Source of the DNA: RHLJ01 sp965242845
Lineage (GTDB): Bacteria; Bacteroidota; Rhodothermia; Balneolales; Balneolaceae
DNA: 64,000 bases
Reading direction: 5' to 3'
NCBI GenBank assembly: GCA_965242845.1
Contig: CBDETC010000002.1
Location: forward strand, 620,001-684,000
Shown: positions 15,829 to 24,610 of the stretch, piece after piece
Layout: each line of letters starts with the position of its first letter
How positions within the stretch are numbered: position 1 is the stretch's first letter
Program-made: the position numbers and the translations under genes
The notes under the pieces: model-generated
Told to the model about the DNA's origin: nothing
The model's database searches: none
Seen by the model: the letters and a program-made list of their open reading frames with translations, nothing else

Positions 15829-17755
15829 CCCCCACTCCTCTTATCGGTATTACTAACTGGAAAGTAGTTCCTTCATTTTCTTTTGTCTTTAGGATTATTT
15901 CTCCTTTATGAGCGTGCACTACTTTCTGGACAAGGCTAAGTCCTATCCCATTACCTTTAATTTGATTATCAACCGGAGCGGTCCCTCTAAAAAATGGTTG
16001 GAATATTTTGTCTTGTTCGTGAGTAGGAATTCCAATCCCAAAATCCTGAACCGATACCTGAAATGCTGGCTTAGCTTTCATATGAACATCATCAACTCTG
16101 AGGATTATTTTCTCGCCGCTTCCGCTGAACTTTATGGCATTACTGATAAGATTCATGACAGCCAAGAAGAGCGCATCTTTATCTGCGTGAATAAATTCAT
16201 GCGTGGTATTTATAGAGTACTGTAACTGCAGCTCTTTTTCTTCAAGCAAATGCCGGCTTTCCTCCTGGATGGATGAAAACAAGGAATTCACTTCTACATC
16301 AGAAAAATGGTAAATCCTTTTCCCCCCCTGAATCCCTGAAAACTCCATGATTTGATCCACCATATCACTTAACCGGCGACTCTCACTTATCATAAGTTCA
16401 GCATATTCCTTTTTCCGCTCTTCGCTTTGAACAACTCCTTCACTTAGGTTTTCTGCTGCAGACCGAATAACAGAAATCGGAGTTCTAAGTTCATGCGATA
16501 CCCCGGCAACGAACAACATTTGTTGGTCGGCTAAATCTCTTGAGCGCTGAGAAAAAACGACTATTAGAGCAACACTTATCCCTAATATTCCCAAAATGCC
16601 AAAACTGATACCAAGGTTTCTGAACCTGGTTTTGTTCACAAATGCATCCAGAGAACCTTCTCTAAAACTCAGCCAAAGTTCCCAGCCACTTAATCCAATA
16701 CTACCTGCTAAAGAGGAAGAAATCACCGTATCCTTACGGACAGTTTTGGTGGAGTCGTAAGAAGAGTTGATGGTGACAGATGAAAAACTCTCCGAAAAAA
16801 AGCTTCCTCTCACCGCTATTTCTTCGTTGGAAATTTCATCAGTGGAGTCATCAGGGCTAATACTTAAGCCAAACCTTTCCAAATCAGAAAACTGTTCTAA
16901 CCTTCTTATTCGATCGTGTGGTAATTGATTAGCTGCTGATTGAAACACCAGGATATTTGAAATATCAAGTGTATGAAGTGACGTCTTGAAATCTGGATTA
17001 TCAACTGATAAGTCTTCATCTGAGGTATAATAAAGTTCCGTATCAGGGTTTTCCTTAACAATGCTCAATAAGTATTGGTCTTCAAAAGAATTCGAAAAAT
17101 ATCTTCGGGCTATATTCGGGATTATCTCTTCTCTTATTAGATCATTATCCAGCTGTAAAAGTAATACGTCATCTAATTGATCGACGCTAAGACTTACTGC
17201 TATATCCTGATTTAAACCTTCATTTCGAATCTGGATCATGTCCAAAAATTGAATCGGAACCGACATAAAAGTCTTGGTTCCAAACTCCGGCCTTCCACTA
17301 ATCGAAACCCTTTTTGTGGACCCAGTTTTTCTGTAATCGTTACCCAGCCACTCCGAAAGATGTCTATCAGGTACAACCGGATCTAATGAGGCCGGGTCGG
17401 ATGTAAATAAAAACACCCCTGCTTCACCCGATTCAACTGGCCTTACAATATAGATTGAATCAACCAGTCCAGGGTGGCTTGAATTTGCAATCCAGTCCAG
17501 ATAAAGTGTGTTAACTAACGATTCCAGATCGGGAGAAGCGGTGGTAACCTGAATTCTAAAACTCTGAGCCGTTTGAGAGAATAACTGGTTAAAATCGGCT
17601 ACGAAGTTTTCGGATGCTGCAGACAGGTTTTCTTCTAAGCGTTCCTTTTCCGCATCACTAACACTGCCTAACCACTGGTACTGTAAAACAGCCAACGCAA
17701 CTAATGCCACGAGCATTATTCCTAAAAAACTATATGTAATCCAGGTCTTCTTCAT
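15821..17755 (-). CDS. Sensor histidine kinase with large extracytoplasmic domain
   Basis: 644 residues. TM1 is at about 8-27 and TM2 at about 381-401, leaving some 350 residues in the periplasm with no domain I could name. There is no HAMP domain; TM2 leads almost directly to the HisKA helix with phospho-acceptor His421 in VSHELRTPISVI. The ATPase domain has the N box (MNLISNAIKF), G1 (VQDFGIGIP) and G2 (GNGIGLSLVQK). It is coupled to the response regulator gene and is divergent from a PDZ/ABC module, which it may control. The signal sensed is unknown. Confidence 0.94.
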   Translation of the reverse strand: MKKTWITYSFLGIMLVALVALAVLQYQWLGSVSDAEKERLEENLSAASENFVADFNQLFSQTAQSFRIQVTTASPDLESLVNTLYLDWIANSSHPGLVDSIYIVRPVESGEAGVFLFTSDPASLDPVVPDRHLSEWLGNDYRKTGSTKRVSISGRPEFGTKTFMSVPIQFLDMIQIRNEGLNQDIAVSLSVDQLDDVLLLQLDNDLIREEIIPNIARRYFSNSFEDQYLLSIVKENPDTELYYTSDEDLSVDNPDFKTSLHTLDISNILVFQSAANQLPHDRIRRLEQFSDLERFGLSISPDDSTDEISNEEIAVRGSFFSESFSSVTINSSYDSTKTVRKDTVISSSLAGSIGLSGWELWLSFREGSLDAFVNKTRFRNLGISFGILGILGISVALIVVFSQRSRDLADQQMLFVAGVSHELRTPISVIRSAAENLSEGVVQSEERKKEYAELMISESRRLSDMVDQIMEFSGIQGGKRIYHFSDVEVNSLFSSIQEESRHLLEEKELQLQYSINTTHEFIHADKDALFLAVMNLISNAIKFSGSGEKIILRVDDVHMKAKPAFQVSVQDFGIGIPTHEQDKIFQPFFRGTAPVDNQIKGNGIGLSLVQKVVHAHKGEIILKTKENEGTTFQLVIPIRGVGDV

Positions 17756-17805
17756 GATGCAAAATTAGCCGGTTTTTGAGCTATTAAAAAAGTTTTAGCC
17801 TCGAT

Positions 17806-17851
17806 TTAACATCCTTAACAAAGTTTTTGCGAGCTATTAACAACCCTTACA
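17806..17851. promoter_or_regulatory. Paired TTAACA direct repeats between kinase and PDZ/ABC genes
   Basis: TTAACA occurs at 17806-17811 and 17815-17820, and again at 17837-17842 followed by CTTACA at 17846-17851. Each pair has a 9-bp period and the two pairs are 31 bp apart, about three helical turns. Tandem direct repeats are the usual target of OmpR-family regulators, although 10-11 bp periods are more common. Assignment to the adjacent regulator is inferred. Confidence 0.4.
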
Positions 17852-17898
17852 ACCTGCTTTTAAATATTTGGCGCGAATCAATTAATCACAATATAACC

Positions 17899-18702
17899 AT
17901 GATGAAACTTCAAAAACTTTCTATTCTTTTTGTCCCTGTTTTTGTGCTCCTGCCACATTTATTAGAAGCACGGCAGGCACAGACAATGACTTTTGACGCC
18001 AATTCCAGCCTTATTCTTCAAGAGTTTACTGCTCTTCTAACTGTTGAGGAAGATGAAATAAGGGTAAGACTTCAAATGTCAGGAAATTCAAACGAGAATG
18101 GAGAGGATCGACTGGAGGCAGGAGATGTAGTTCTTATGATGAATGGCAAGAGGGCTACCGATTTAGGAACACTTAGAACTTTATATGAATCTGTAGAAGA
18201 CGGAGAAGAAGTAAAGATTGGTGTTCGGAGAGGAGAAGAACGATTTATCCTTAGAGCGACCAAAGGTGATGTCCCTGAGGGAAGTTCAAGTGGAGGAAGA
18301 AGAGTTATCTCACGTACGACCACAAATGCTCCTGGTGCCTCCTCGATTAATGCGCCGGCTAGTTCAGTAATGAGTTTTAATACGGATGTAGAAGGCGCTA
18401 CCCCGGTAATGGTCACCGAATTAGGTAGTGTACTGCTAGATAGAGATGAAAAAGTAGTTGTGGAAAGAGCTATTCCAATGATTATGCCTGAAGCATTAAA
18501 GTCAGAAGAAATTGAGGGCTATACCATCCTTTCCGTGAATGGAAAAGAGTATAAAACTGCCCAGGAAGTAGCTGATGCTTTAAAAGAAATAGAGGTTGGG
18601 GAAGCAATTGAACTGGAACTAGAAAAAGATGGCGACCAGATAAGTATTGTCTTTAACAAAGAGGCGTCAAGAGGAAATGTTTCCTTCTCAACAGGTAATT
18701 AA
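17899..18702 (+). CDS. Exported PDZ-domain protein
   Basis: About 267 residues from the ATG at 17899 (a second ATG follows directly); an upstream TTG at 17827 would place a non-signal tail before the signal peptide and is not favoured. The signal peptide is MMKLQKLSILFVPVF and onward to about residue 24. A PDZ-like domain follows: EDRLEAGDVVLMMNGKRATD, LRTLYESVEDGEEVKIGVRR. A second PDZ-like unit lies at the C-terminus: GYTILSVNGKEYKTAQEVAD. A Ser/Thr-rich linker joins them. No protease domain is present. It is 1 nt from the next gene and starts the ABC module; it may bind a C-terminal peptide of a partner. Confidence 0.75.
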   Translation: MMKLQKLSILFVPVFVLLPHLLEARQAQTMTFDANSSLILQEFTALLTVEEDEIRVRLQMSGNSNENGEDRLEAGDVVLMMNGKRATDLGTLRTLYESVEDGEEVKIGVRRGEERFILRATKGDVPEGSSSGGRRVISRTTTNAPGASSINAPASSVMSFNTDVEGATPVMVTELGSVLLDRDEKVVVERAIPMIMPEALKSEEIEGYTILSVNGKEYKTAQEVADALKEIEVGEAIELELEKDGDQISIVFNKEASRGNVSFSTGN

Positions 18703-18703
18703 T

Positions 18704-20203
18704 ATGAATTTTAAAGCAAAAACTTTTCTCGGAACACTCTTCCTGTCATTACTGATTTTTGGTTCAGGATTAGCTCAAAGCCCATTCCCTAATGCACGTG
18801 ACGATAGTTACCCTCTCTTAGGGTTAAAAAGAGCCAAAAGCTCTTTTGATCGTGCTAAAAATGAGCTTGATCGAAAACGAGAACTATATAACAAAGAGCT
18901 AATCTCTTCAGAGGAATTTGAAAGTGCAGTCAACACCTATGAAGATGCCGAAGTCAACTACCAACAATCTCTGTTGGTGCTCCTTTTTGAGCAGCAATTT
19001 GTAAGTATAAAGCGAGCTGTAAAATCACAAGATGAGGATTCTAAAAAAAGAGTGCGGGTTACTCTTGAGAATACCTCTAGTGCTACTGCTGAATTTGCTC
19101 AAATTGTGAATATGGAAGACGAACTCTTCCGCTCTCTTCAACCAGACATCATTAATAACATCTATGTTTCTTTGAGTAATGATGATGGAGCCATTATTAG
19201 TTCTCCTTACGAGATTAAGCTGGACCAGCTTAGAAGCGGAGACCCTGAAACTGTTGAGTTCGAACTCCTCCAGGACCTCGATGAAGTAACAGTCAATATC
19301 ATCTACGGAAATGGAGCTTCCCGAAGTCCAAAAGTATTTCTCGAAAAAGATGCTTCTGCTAATCGGGTACTGATTCAATCAGAACGATTCTCACAAGAAA
19401 TCGAACTGGGTAACAACACCACATATGGGCTAGGCCTCGAATTATTTAGTGGTGTAGACGATACCTATAAGCTCGAGGTGCTAAATCTCCCCCCCTCTGT
19501 AACCAGATCGTTTTCTGAACAGGGAGCATCAGGAAGAATTAGCCAGATTAAATTCACAGAAAGCAAAAACAATATACTTGCTAACCTTGCTATTTCTCTG
19601 CCTGATCGACCTACGGATGATTTACCAATGGATACTCCCATTTCATTCTATGCTTTGGCTGTACCTATAAATCGATTAAATGAGGTGAACCCTCGATTAA
19701 ATGATGAATGGACTGAGGAAGAGATCGAAGCATTGAATGTAGGATATGTTCGGTTAGAAATGATTCCAAAAGGAGTTGGGCAGTTAGTTATCAAAGCTCC
19801 TCAGTTATATAGTGAAGGAGATGGGGAAAATCCTGTTGAATTTACTTTCCAGGTTGTTAATGAAGGATCTCGCAGGCTGGATAATATCGAATTTGAACTG
19901 GACACTCCTTTTGAATGGGAGAAGCGCATTGAGCCTGCCATCATCTCAACCCTTGATATAAGGGAAGAAATGACCGTTAAAATGTACCTCACTCCTCCTT
20001 CTGATATCAGTGTGGGGCGCTATGAAACCAGGATGCGGTCAACTGCTTTAAGCGATAGCCAGCCTGTAAATGCCGATGATAAGACTTTTACGGTTCAAAT
20101 AGCCGCCCAAGCAAATGTATTCGGAACAGCCATCATTCTTCTACTAATCATTGGATTGGTAGGTGGGCTGGTATTCTTCGGAATAAAACTTTCAAAAAAG
20201 TGA
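18704..20203 (+). CDS. Membrane-anchored periplasmic protein of the ABC module
   Basis: About 499 residues from the ATG at 18704, 1 nt after the PDZ stop. Signal peptide to GSGLAQ; residues about 35-105 form a coiled coil (KRAKSSFDRAKNELDRKREL); the middle is beta-rich, with a region at about 400-460 resembling a NEW3/COG1470 Ig-like domain (EFTFQVVNEGSRRLDNIEFE); a single C-terminal TM (VFGTAIILLLIIGLVGGL) ends in a short KLSKK tail. This is a type I topology with a periplasmic body, a likely accessory subunit for the ABC permeases encoded downstream. Family assignment is tentative. Confidence 0.75.
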   Translation: MNFKAKTFLGTLFLSLLIFGSGLAQSPFPNARDDSYPLLGLKRAKSSFDRAKNELDRKRELYNKELISSEEFESAVNTYEDAEVNYQQSLLVLLFEQQFVSIKRAVKSQDEDSKKRVRVTLENTSSATAEFAQIVNMEDELFRSLQPDIINNIYVSLSNDDGAIISSPYEIKLDQLRSGDPETVEFELLQDLDEVTVNIIYGNGASRSPKVFLEKDASANRVLIQSERFSQEIELGNNTTYGLGLELFSGVDDTYKLEVLNLPPSVTRSFSEQGASGRISQIKFTESKNNILANLAISLPDRPTDDLPMDTPISFYALAVPINRLNEVNPRLNDEWTEEEIEALNVGYVRLEMIPKGVGQLVIKAPQLYSEGDGENPVEFTFQVVNEGSRRLDNIEFELDTPFEWEKRIEPAIISTLDIREEMTVKMYLTPPSDISVGRYETRMRSTALSDSQPVNADDKTFTVQIAAQANVFGTAIILLLIIGLVGGLVFFGIKLSKK

Positions 20204-20230
20204 CCAACTCCCAATCAAATTACCCCTCGA

Positions 20231-20288
20231 GTCATTCTGAGCGAAAGCGAAGAATCAGCTGATTCTTCGGCAGTAACCTCAGAATGAC
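20231..20288. repeat. Palindromic dispersed repeat, copy 1
   Basis: Outer arms GTCATTCTGAG and CTCAGAATGAC are perfect inverse complements. Inside, CGAAGAATCAG is followed at once by its complement (20248-20269, 22 bp). The unit folds into one long hairpin between the membrane protein and ABC ATPase genes. Related copies lie at 22554 and 24427. Units with GTCATTCTGAGCG and GAAGAATC are common short palindromes in FCB genomes. Confidence 0.8.
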
Positions 20289-20324
20289 TTATTAAAAAAA
20301 GATTTCAAACTAAATAACAGAACC

Positions 20325-21110
20325 ATGCAAAACGAAACCATATCACAAGCCCCTTTATTAGAGGCTCAAAACCTAACTAAAGTGTATGAAGATGGAGTAA
20401 AAGCTCTGGACAATCTTCAGCTGAAAGTACTACCAGGCGAGATTTATGCTATGCTAGGTGGAAATGGTGCTGGTAAAACTACCACCATCAATATCTTTCT
20501 GGACTTCATTCAACCCACGAGTGGCCATGCGTTCATCAATGGCATTGACGTTAATGAAGAGCCTCTGGAGGCAAAGAAGAATGTGGCTTTCGTTTCTGAG
20601 AACGTACAGTTATATCCCAATTTTACAGCCATCCAGAATGTAGATTTCTTTGTTCGCCTTGGAGGAAAAAGTCACTATAAACGAACGGACTATGAGGCTG
20701 CATTAATCCGAGTGGGCCTTCAGAAAAACGCCTTCGACAAAAAACTAAGAGACTTTTCAAAAGGAATGCGCCAGAAGTGTGGTATAGCCATTGCTATTTT
20801 AAAAGACGCCCCTGCTATACTTTTGGATGAGCCTACCTCCGGACTAGACCCGAAAGCTGGAAAGGAATTCACTCGGTTACTTGGAGAGCTCCGTGACGAA
20901 GGTAAAGCTATTCTAATGAGTACTCATGACATCTTCCGGGCAAAGGAAGTTTCAGATCATGTTGGCATTCTGAATAATGGAATCCTGGTAACGCAAAGAA
21001 CCAATGCGGAGCTTCGTGGTGTGAACCTCGAAGAAATGTATGTAGAGTATATGGCTGGATATATGGATGAGATGGAATCCACCGGTACACTTGTCAATGA
21101 TCTCAACTGA
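20325..21110 (+). CDS. ABC transporter ATP-binding protein
   Basis: 261 residues with Walker A GGNGAGKT (45-52), a Q-loop position replaced by SENVQLYPNFT, signature DFSKGMRQK, Walker B AILLDEPTSGLD and the H-loop STHD. This is the ABC-2 exporter type of ATPase (CcmA/NatA-like). It energises the two permeases encoded next, with gaps of 20 and 125 nt. A palindromic repeat lies just upstream and separates it from the PDZ and coiled-coil genes. The substrate is not evident. Confidence 0.95.
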   Translation: MQNETISQAPLLEAQNLTKVYEDGVKALDNLQLKVLPGEIYAMLGGNGAGKTTTINIFLDFIQPTSGHAFINGIDVNEEPLEAKKNVAFVSENVQLYPNFTAIQNVDFFVRLGGKSHYKRTDYEAALIRVGLQKNAFDKKLRDFSKGMRQKCGIAIAILKDAPAILLDEPTSGLDPKAGKEFTRLLGELRDEGKAILMSTHDIFRAKEVSDHVGILNNGILVTQRTNAELRGVNLEEMYVEYMAGYMDEMESTGTLVNDLN

Positions 21111-21130
21111 AATCGAAAATCATAGATATC

Positions 21131-22543
21131 ATGTTCAAACTCATATTTATAAAAGAACTTAAAGAGATCATCCAAAGCAGCAGGTTTACTGTTAGCTTTG
21201 CGGTGTGTTCAGTGCTCATCATTCTCGCTTTCTTTATGGGAGCACAGAATTATCTGGCCAGCCAGGCTCAGTATGAAGCGGCCGTTCAGGAGAACAACAA
21301 TCGAATCGCTGCTAATAACAACTGGATGATGATAGAGCATTCTATCATGTTGCCACCTCAGCCTCTAATGGCATTAGTAAATGGAATATCTAATGACATT
21401 GGACGAAATATCTCGATGCGTGGCTCTGGAGAATTGAGAGCACAAAATACCCGATATAACGACGAGCCTATTTTTGCCATTTTCAGATTTATGGATCTGG
21501 AATTCATCTTTGGGATTGTACTTTCGTTGTTTGCCATCATTTTCGCCTATGATGCAATCAACGGCGAAAAAGTAAGCGGCACATTAAAACTCTGTTTTGC
21601 TAATTCGATTTCAAGGGCTTCTTTTATAGGAGGTAAACTTGCAGGTTCGTTTGTTGGACTAAGTCTTGCACTAATGATCCCGCTATTAATTGGTTGTGCC
21701 GTGCTCCCCCTGCTCGGTATTCAATTGTCGGGAGACGAATGGATGAGACTGGGACTTATTTTGGTATCCGGTTTAGCCTACTTTGGATTGTTCCTTGCCC
21801 TGGCGATCGGAATCTCTGCTATCACTTCTAAACCATCCAACTCATTTCTTATAGGCCTGGTTGTTTGGATTTTTGCGGTACTCATTGTTCCACGGGCTTC
21901 GGTACTTATATCTGGTCGAATGGTAGAAATCCCCAATGTGGATGATATTACTTCTCAAAAGAATAATTACCGGACTCAGCTTTTTGAAGAAGACCGTCCT
22001 AAAATGGCCGACTTCTCTGTACCCGAAGGAACAGATCCCAGTAACGTAATGACTGAGTTCATGGCTTTTATGGGAGAGCTTTCAGAAGAACGCCAAAAAA
22101 AGGTTGACGCTTTTAATGAACGCCTCAATGAAGACTTTTCAAATAAGAGGAAGGAACAGGAACGGCTTGCTTTAAATCTTTCGAGAACCTCTCCTACTTC
22201 CGTATTCACTCTGGCAGCAACAGAACTAGCCGGAACTTCGATGGGACTTCAAAACCGCTTCATGGATTCTGCTAACGAATATCAAAACATTTATGGGGAA
22301 TTCATGAATGAAAAGACCGGGCAAAATCAAAGTGGGTTCAGGATGATCATCGTTACTTCTGATGATGAACAACAAGAACCCGAGCCTCTCGATCCAAGTG
22401 AAATGCCTCAGTTTGAATTTGCTAAAGCTACAGTAGCTGAATCTGCAGGTAATAGCATCCTTGATTTTGGGCTGTTGATGCTCTTTAACCTCCTCTTTTT
22501 TGGAGGGGCTTTCGCAGCTTTTCTGAGATATGACCTGAGATAA
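21131..22543 (+). CDS. ABC-2 type permease 1, DUF3526-like
   Basis: 470 residues. TM1 is near residue 15-35 (SFAVCSVLIILAFFMG); a periplasmic stretch of about 100 residues follows, then four or five TM segments (about 120-265), a second large hydrophilic region (265-435) and a last TM at 440-462. This layout, with the large loop between TM5 and TM6, fits the ABC-2 DUF3526 branch (NosY-like). It is paralogous to the next permease, with shared motifs such as IFAYDAINGEKVSGTLKLCFANSISR and NSILDFGLLMLF. They probably form a heterodimer with the ATPase dimer. Substrate unknown. Confidence 0.88.
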   Translation: MFKLIFIKELKEIIQSSRFTVSFAVCSVLIILAFFMGAQNYLASQAQYEAAVQENNNRIAANNNWMMIEHSIMLPPQPLMALVNGISNDIGRNISMRGSGELRAQNTRYNDEPIFAIFRFMDLEFIFGIVLSLFAIIFAYDAINGEKVSGTLKLCFANSISRASFIGGKLAGSFVGLSLALMIPLLIGCAVLPLLGIQLSGDEWMRLGLILVSGLAYFGLFLALAIGISAITSKPSNSFLIGLVVWIFAVLIVPRASVLISGRMVEIPNVDDITSQKNNYRTQLFEEDRPKMADFSVPEGTDPSNVMTEFMAFMGELSEERQKKVDAFNERLNEDFSNKRKEQERLALNLSRTSPTSVFTLAATELAGTSMGLQNRFMDSANEYQNIYGEFMNEKTGQNQSGFRMIIVTSDDEQQEPEPLDPSEMPQFEFAKATVAESAGNSILDFGLLMLFNLLFFGGAFAAFLRYDLR

Positions 22544-22553
22544 AACTCAATCT

Positions 22554-22637
22554 GTCATTCTGAGCGACAGCGAAGAATCAACAACATCTGAACTGCTCAC
22601 AGTTCTGTTGATCCTTCGGAAGTATCCTCAGGATGAC
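22554..22637. repeat. Palindromic dispersed repeat, copy 2
   Basis: Arms GTCATTCTGAG and CTCAGGATGAC (one wobble pair) enclose GAAGAATCAACA and TGTTGATCCTTC. It lies between the two permease genes. Copy 1 is at 20231 and copy 3 at 24427. Confidence 0.8.
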
Positions 22638-22668
22638 TTAAAAATCAATCACATTTAACTAAAGAACA

Positions 22669-24135
22669 ATGTTATCACTATTAATACAAAAAGAGCTTAA
22701 GCACATTTTACTAAGCCCCAAGTTCTTTGCCACTTTTTTGGTTTGTTCGATCCTGATTTTAATCAGCATATTTATTGGGATTAACGAGTATAAAAACTCC
22801 GTTAGGCAATATGAAACCAATCAGCAGATTGCTCAGCAGGATTTGGCCCAGGCAAGCAACTGGATGTCTTTGAGAAATATTGCTCATAGGGCGCCTACTC
22901 CTATGCAAATTTTTGTATCAGGGCTTCATTTTGATATTGGACGACTTTCGGGCATTTCAACTCGCAATGATGTAAAACTTACCCGAAGTCCTTATTCAGA
23001 TGAGACCTTGTATGCCGTTTTCAGGTTTATCGACTTCGCTTTTATTGTACAGGTAATCCTTTCTTTATTTGCCATTCTTTTCACTTACGATGCCATAAAT
23101 GGAGAAAGAGAAAACGGAACCCTAAAACTGGCTTTTGCTAATTCTGTATCCAGAGTCCAGTATCTGATAGCCAAGTTTACAGGAACATGGATAGGATTAG
23201 TCGTCCCACTTCTAATCCCTATTCTTTTAGGACTATTACTCATATTAGCACTTGGGGTTCCTGTTTCAGGTTCTGAGTGGCAGAGTATTATTGGACTAAT
23301 CGGCTTATCCATATTGTATATAACCTTCTTTATCGGGATAGGGTTACTGGTTTCATCTATTACCAGAAAATCATCGCTCTCTTTTCTTCTGCTTCTGGTT
23401 ATTTGGATCGGAGGTGTATTGATTCTGCCTAGAATTGGAGTAATGACAGCAGGACAACTCGCACCCATAGAATCGGTAGCTCAACTTGAAGCCAAACAAG
23501 ACGCCTTTGAGAGAGCCCGTTGGGAGGATTATTCTACTCAGCTTTCTGAAATTTGGAGAGAGAGGTCTCAACAAATGGAAGGAATGGACGAAGATGAACG
23601 AAGAGCTTTCCGCGATGATATGGAGTGGGAATGGCTGGAAGTAGATGATGCTGCCAGAAAACAAGTTCAAACCGATATACTTGCTAACAACCGGAAGCTT
23701 TTAGAAGAAGTACAAAACAAAAAAGAGGCTCAGCAACAGCTAGCGTTTAATCTAGCCAGAGTTTCTCCCGTTTCTTCTTTCAGACTTGCGGCTATGAATC
23801 TTGCTTCTACCGATATCACACTAAAAAACCGATATGAAGATAGTATGCGATTATATAAAGATGATTTCACCGAATATGTACAGAAAAAGCAGGATGAAGG
23901 AGGTAATAGCGGTGGAATAAGCATCAACTTTGATACTGATGGAGGTCTTAAAGTTGATTTTGGAAGAAACGATCAGTCCCTGGATACCAGTGAGATGCCT
24001 CGTTATAGCTCTCCTGTATTAATAGCTGGTACTGGCTTCCAAAACAGTATCCTGGATTTCGGACTTCTAGTTCTTTTTATCATGATCACTTTTGGAGGAA
24101 GCTTCTTTGCTTTCCTAAGGTATGATATGAGATAA
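22669..24135 (+). CDS. ABC-2 type permease 2, DUF3526-like
   Basis: 488 residues, the same architecture as the preceding permease: TM1 near 15-35, a periplasmic domain, a TM bundle from about 125 to 265, a large charged loop rich in Arg and Glu (270-440) and a final TM (about 458-480). The shared strings FTYDAINGERENGTLKLAFAN and NSILDFGLLVLF show gene duplication within the operon. It is the last gene of the module and is followed after 66 nt by a strong intrinsic terminator. Substrate unknown. Confidence 0.88.
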   Translation: MLSLLIQKELKHILLSPKFFATFLVCSILILISIFIGINEYKNSVRQYETNQQIAQQDLAQASNWMSLRNIAHRAPTPMQIFVSGLHFDIGRLSGISTRNDVKLTRSPYSDETLYAVFRFIDFAFIVQVILSLFAILFTYDAINGERENGTLKLAFANSVSRVQYLIAKFTGTWIGLVVPLLIPILLGLLLILALGVPVSGSEWQSIIGLIGLSILYITFFIGIGLLVSSITRKSSLSFLLLLVIWIGGVLILPRIGVMTAGQLAPIESVAQLEAKQDAFERARWEDYSTQLSEIWRERSQQMEGMDEDERRAFRDDMEWEWLEVDDAARKQVQTDILANNRKLLEEVQNKKEAQQQLAFNLARVSPVSSFRLAAMNLASTDITLKNRYEDSMRLYKDDFTEYVQKKQDEGGNSGGISINFDTDGGLKVDFGRNDQSLDTSEMPRYSSPVLIAGTGFQNSILDFGLLVLFIMITFGGSFFAFLRYDMR

Positions 24136-24201
24136 TATACTGATTGATTCTCGATCCCGATCTCGAACGAATTCGGGATGGGATAGTGGATAGAGTTGAA
24201 C

Positions 24202-24234
24202 AAAAAGCACATCCTGAACCGATGTGCTTTTTTT
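24202..24234 (+). terminator. Intrinsic terminator of the ABC module
   Basis: AAAAGCACATC, loop CTGAACC, GATGTGCTTTT and a following T-run: a stem of about ten base pairs with seven U, 66 nt past the last permease stop. Confidence 0.85.
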
Positions 24235-24426
24235 ATTTAAAAAGACCGCCCATCCCTGAGCGGCCTCTTCTACAACCTTTTATAGGTCTGGTTAGTAAGA
24301 CTAAGAGGTCACTCTCAGATATGAGGGATCTGAAAATAAGTGTACCCCGATAAGCCGGTAACAAATTCGGGGTATTTATCAGGGCTTTCTATCCCCCGAA
24401 ATAGGTATTTGTTTCTTTTGCGCATT

Positions 24427-24538
24427 GTCATCCTGAGCATACCTGTGAAGGATCTATCTGATAGTATAACCCGTTTAGATTTTTCGACAGTAGTCCTCCT
24501 TCCGTAGCATTACTGCGGGGGACAGGCCTCAGAATGAC
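24427..24538. repeat. Palindromic dispersed repeat, copy 3
   Basis: Arms GTCATCCTGAG and CTCAGAATGAC (one wobble pair) bracket a longer and more diverged interior (with GAAGGATCTATC on the left and TCCTTCCG on the right). It lies downstream of the ABC operon. Confidence 0.7.
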
Positions 24539-24555
24539 TATTAATGAGAAACAAA

Positions 24556-24588
24556 AAAAGCGTATCTGGAATAATCAGATACGCTTTT
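24556..24588 (-). terminator. Intrinsic terminator of the amidohydrolase gene
   Basis: AAAAGCGTATCTG, seven-base loop, CAGATACGCTTTT: 13 paired positions. Read on the minus strand the stem ends in seven T, 22 nt past the amidohydrolase stop. It can also act in the plus direction. Confidence 0.85.
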
Positions 24589-24610
24589 CCTTACGAACTA
24601 AGAAGTAGGT

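Larger units (their letters stand above)
24136..24610. other. Intergenic region with terminators and palindromic elements
   Basis: About 475 bp with no convincing gene. It holds small dyads ATCCCGA/TCGGGAT (24154-24179) and TACCCCGA/TCGGGGTA (24343-24374), an intrinsic terminator for the ABC operon, the third copy of the palindromic repeat, and a terminator for the minus-strand amidohydrolase. A short plus-strand frame at 24144-24353 crosses the terminator and is not a gene. Confidence 0.7.

Noticed and set aside
17827..17898. TTG start for the PDZ protein
   Set aside because: It would add 24 residues before a good signal peptide and overlap the TTAACA repeats; ATG at 17899 is preferred.
24144..24353. 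69-residue plus-strand frame after the ABC operon
   Set aside because: Runs through an intrinsic terminator and palindromic elements; no start context or similarity.
24343..24374. Stem TACCCCGA/TCGGGGTA as a terminator
   Set aside because: Loop of 16 bases and no T-run on either strand; more likely a small dispersed palindrome.
20231..24538. Possible CRISPR-like repeats
   Set aside because: Only three diverged palindromic units, each in a different intergenic gap, with genes between them and no cas genes.
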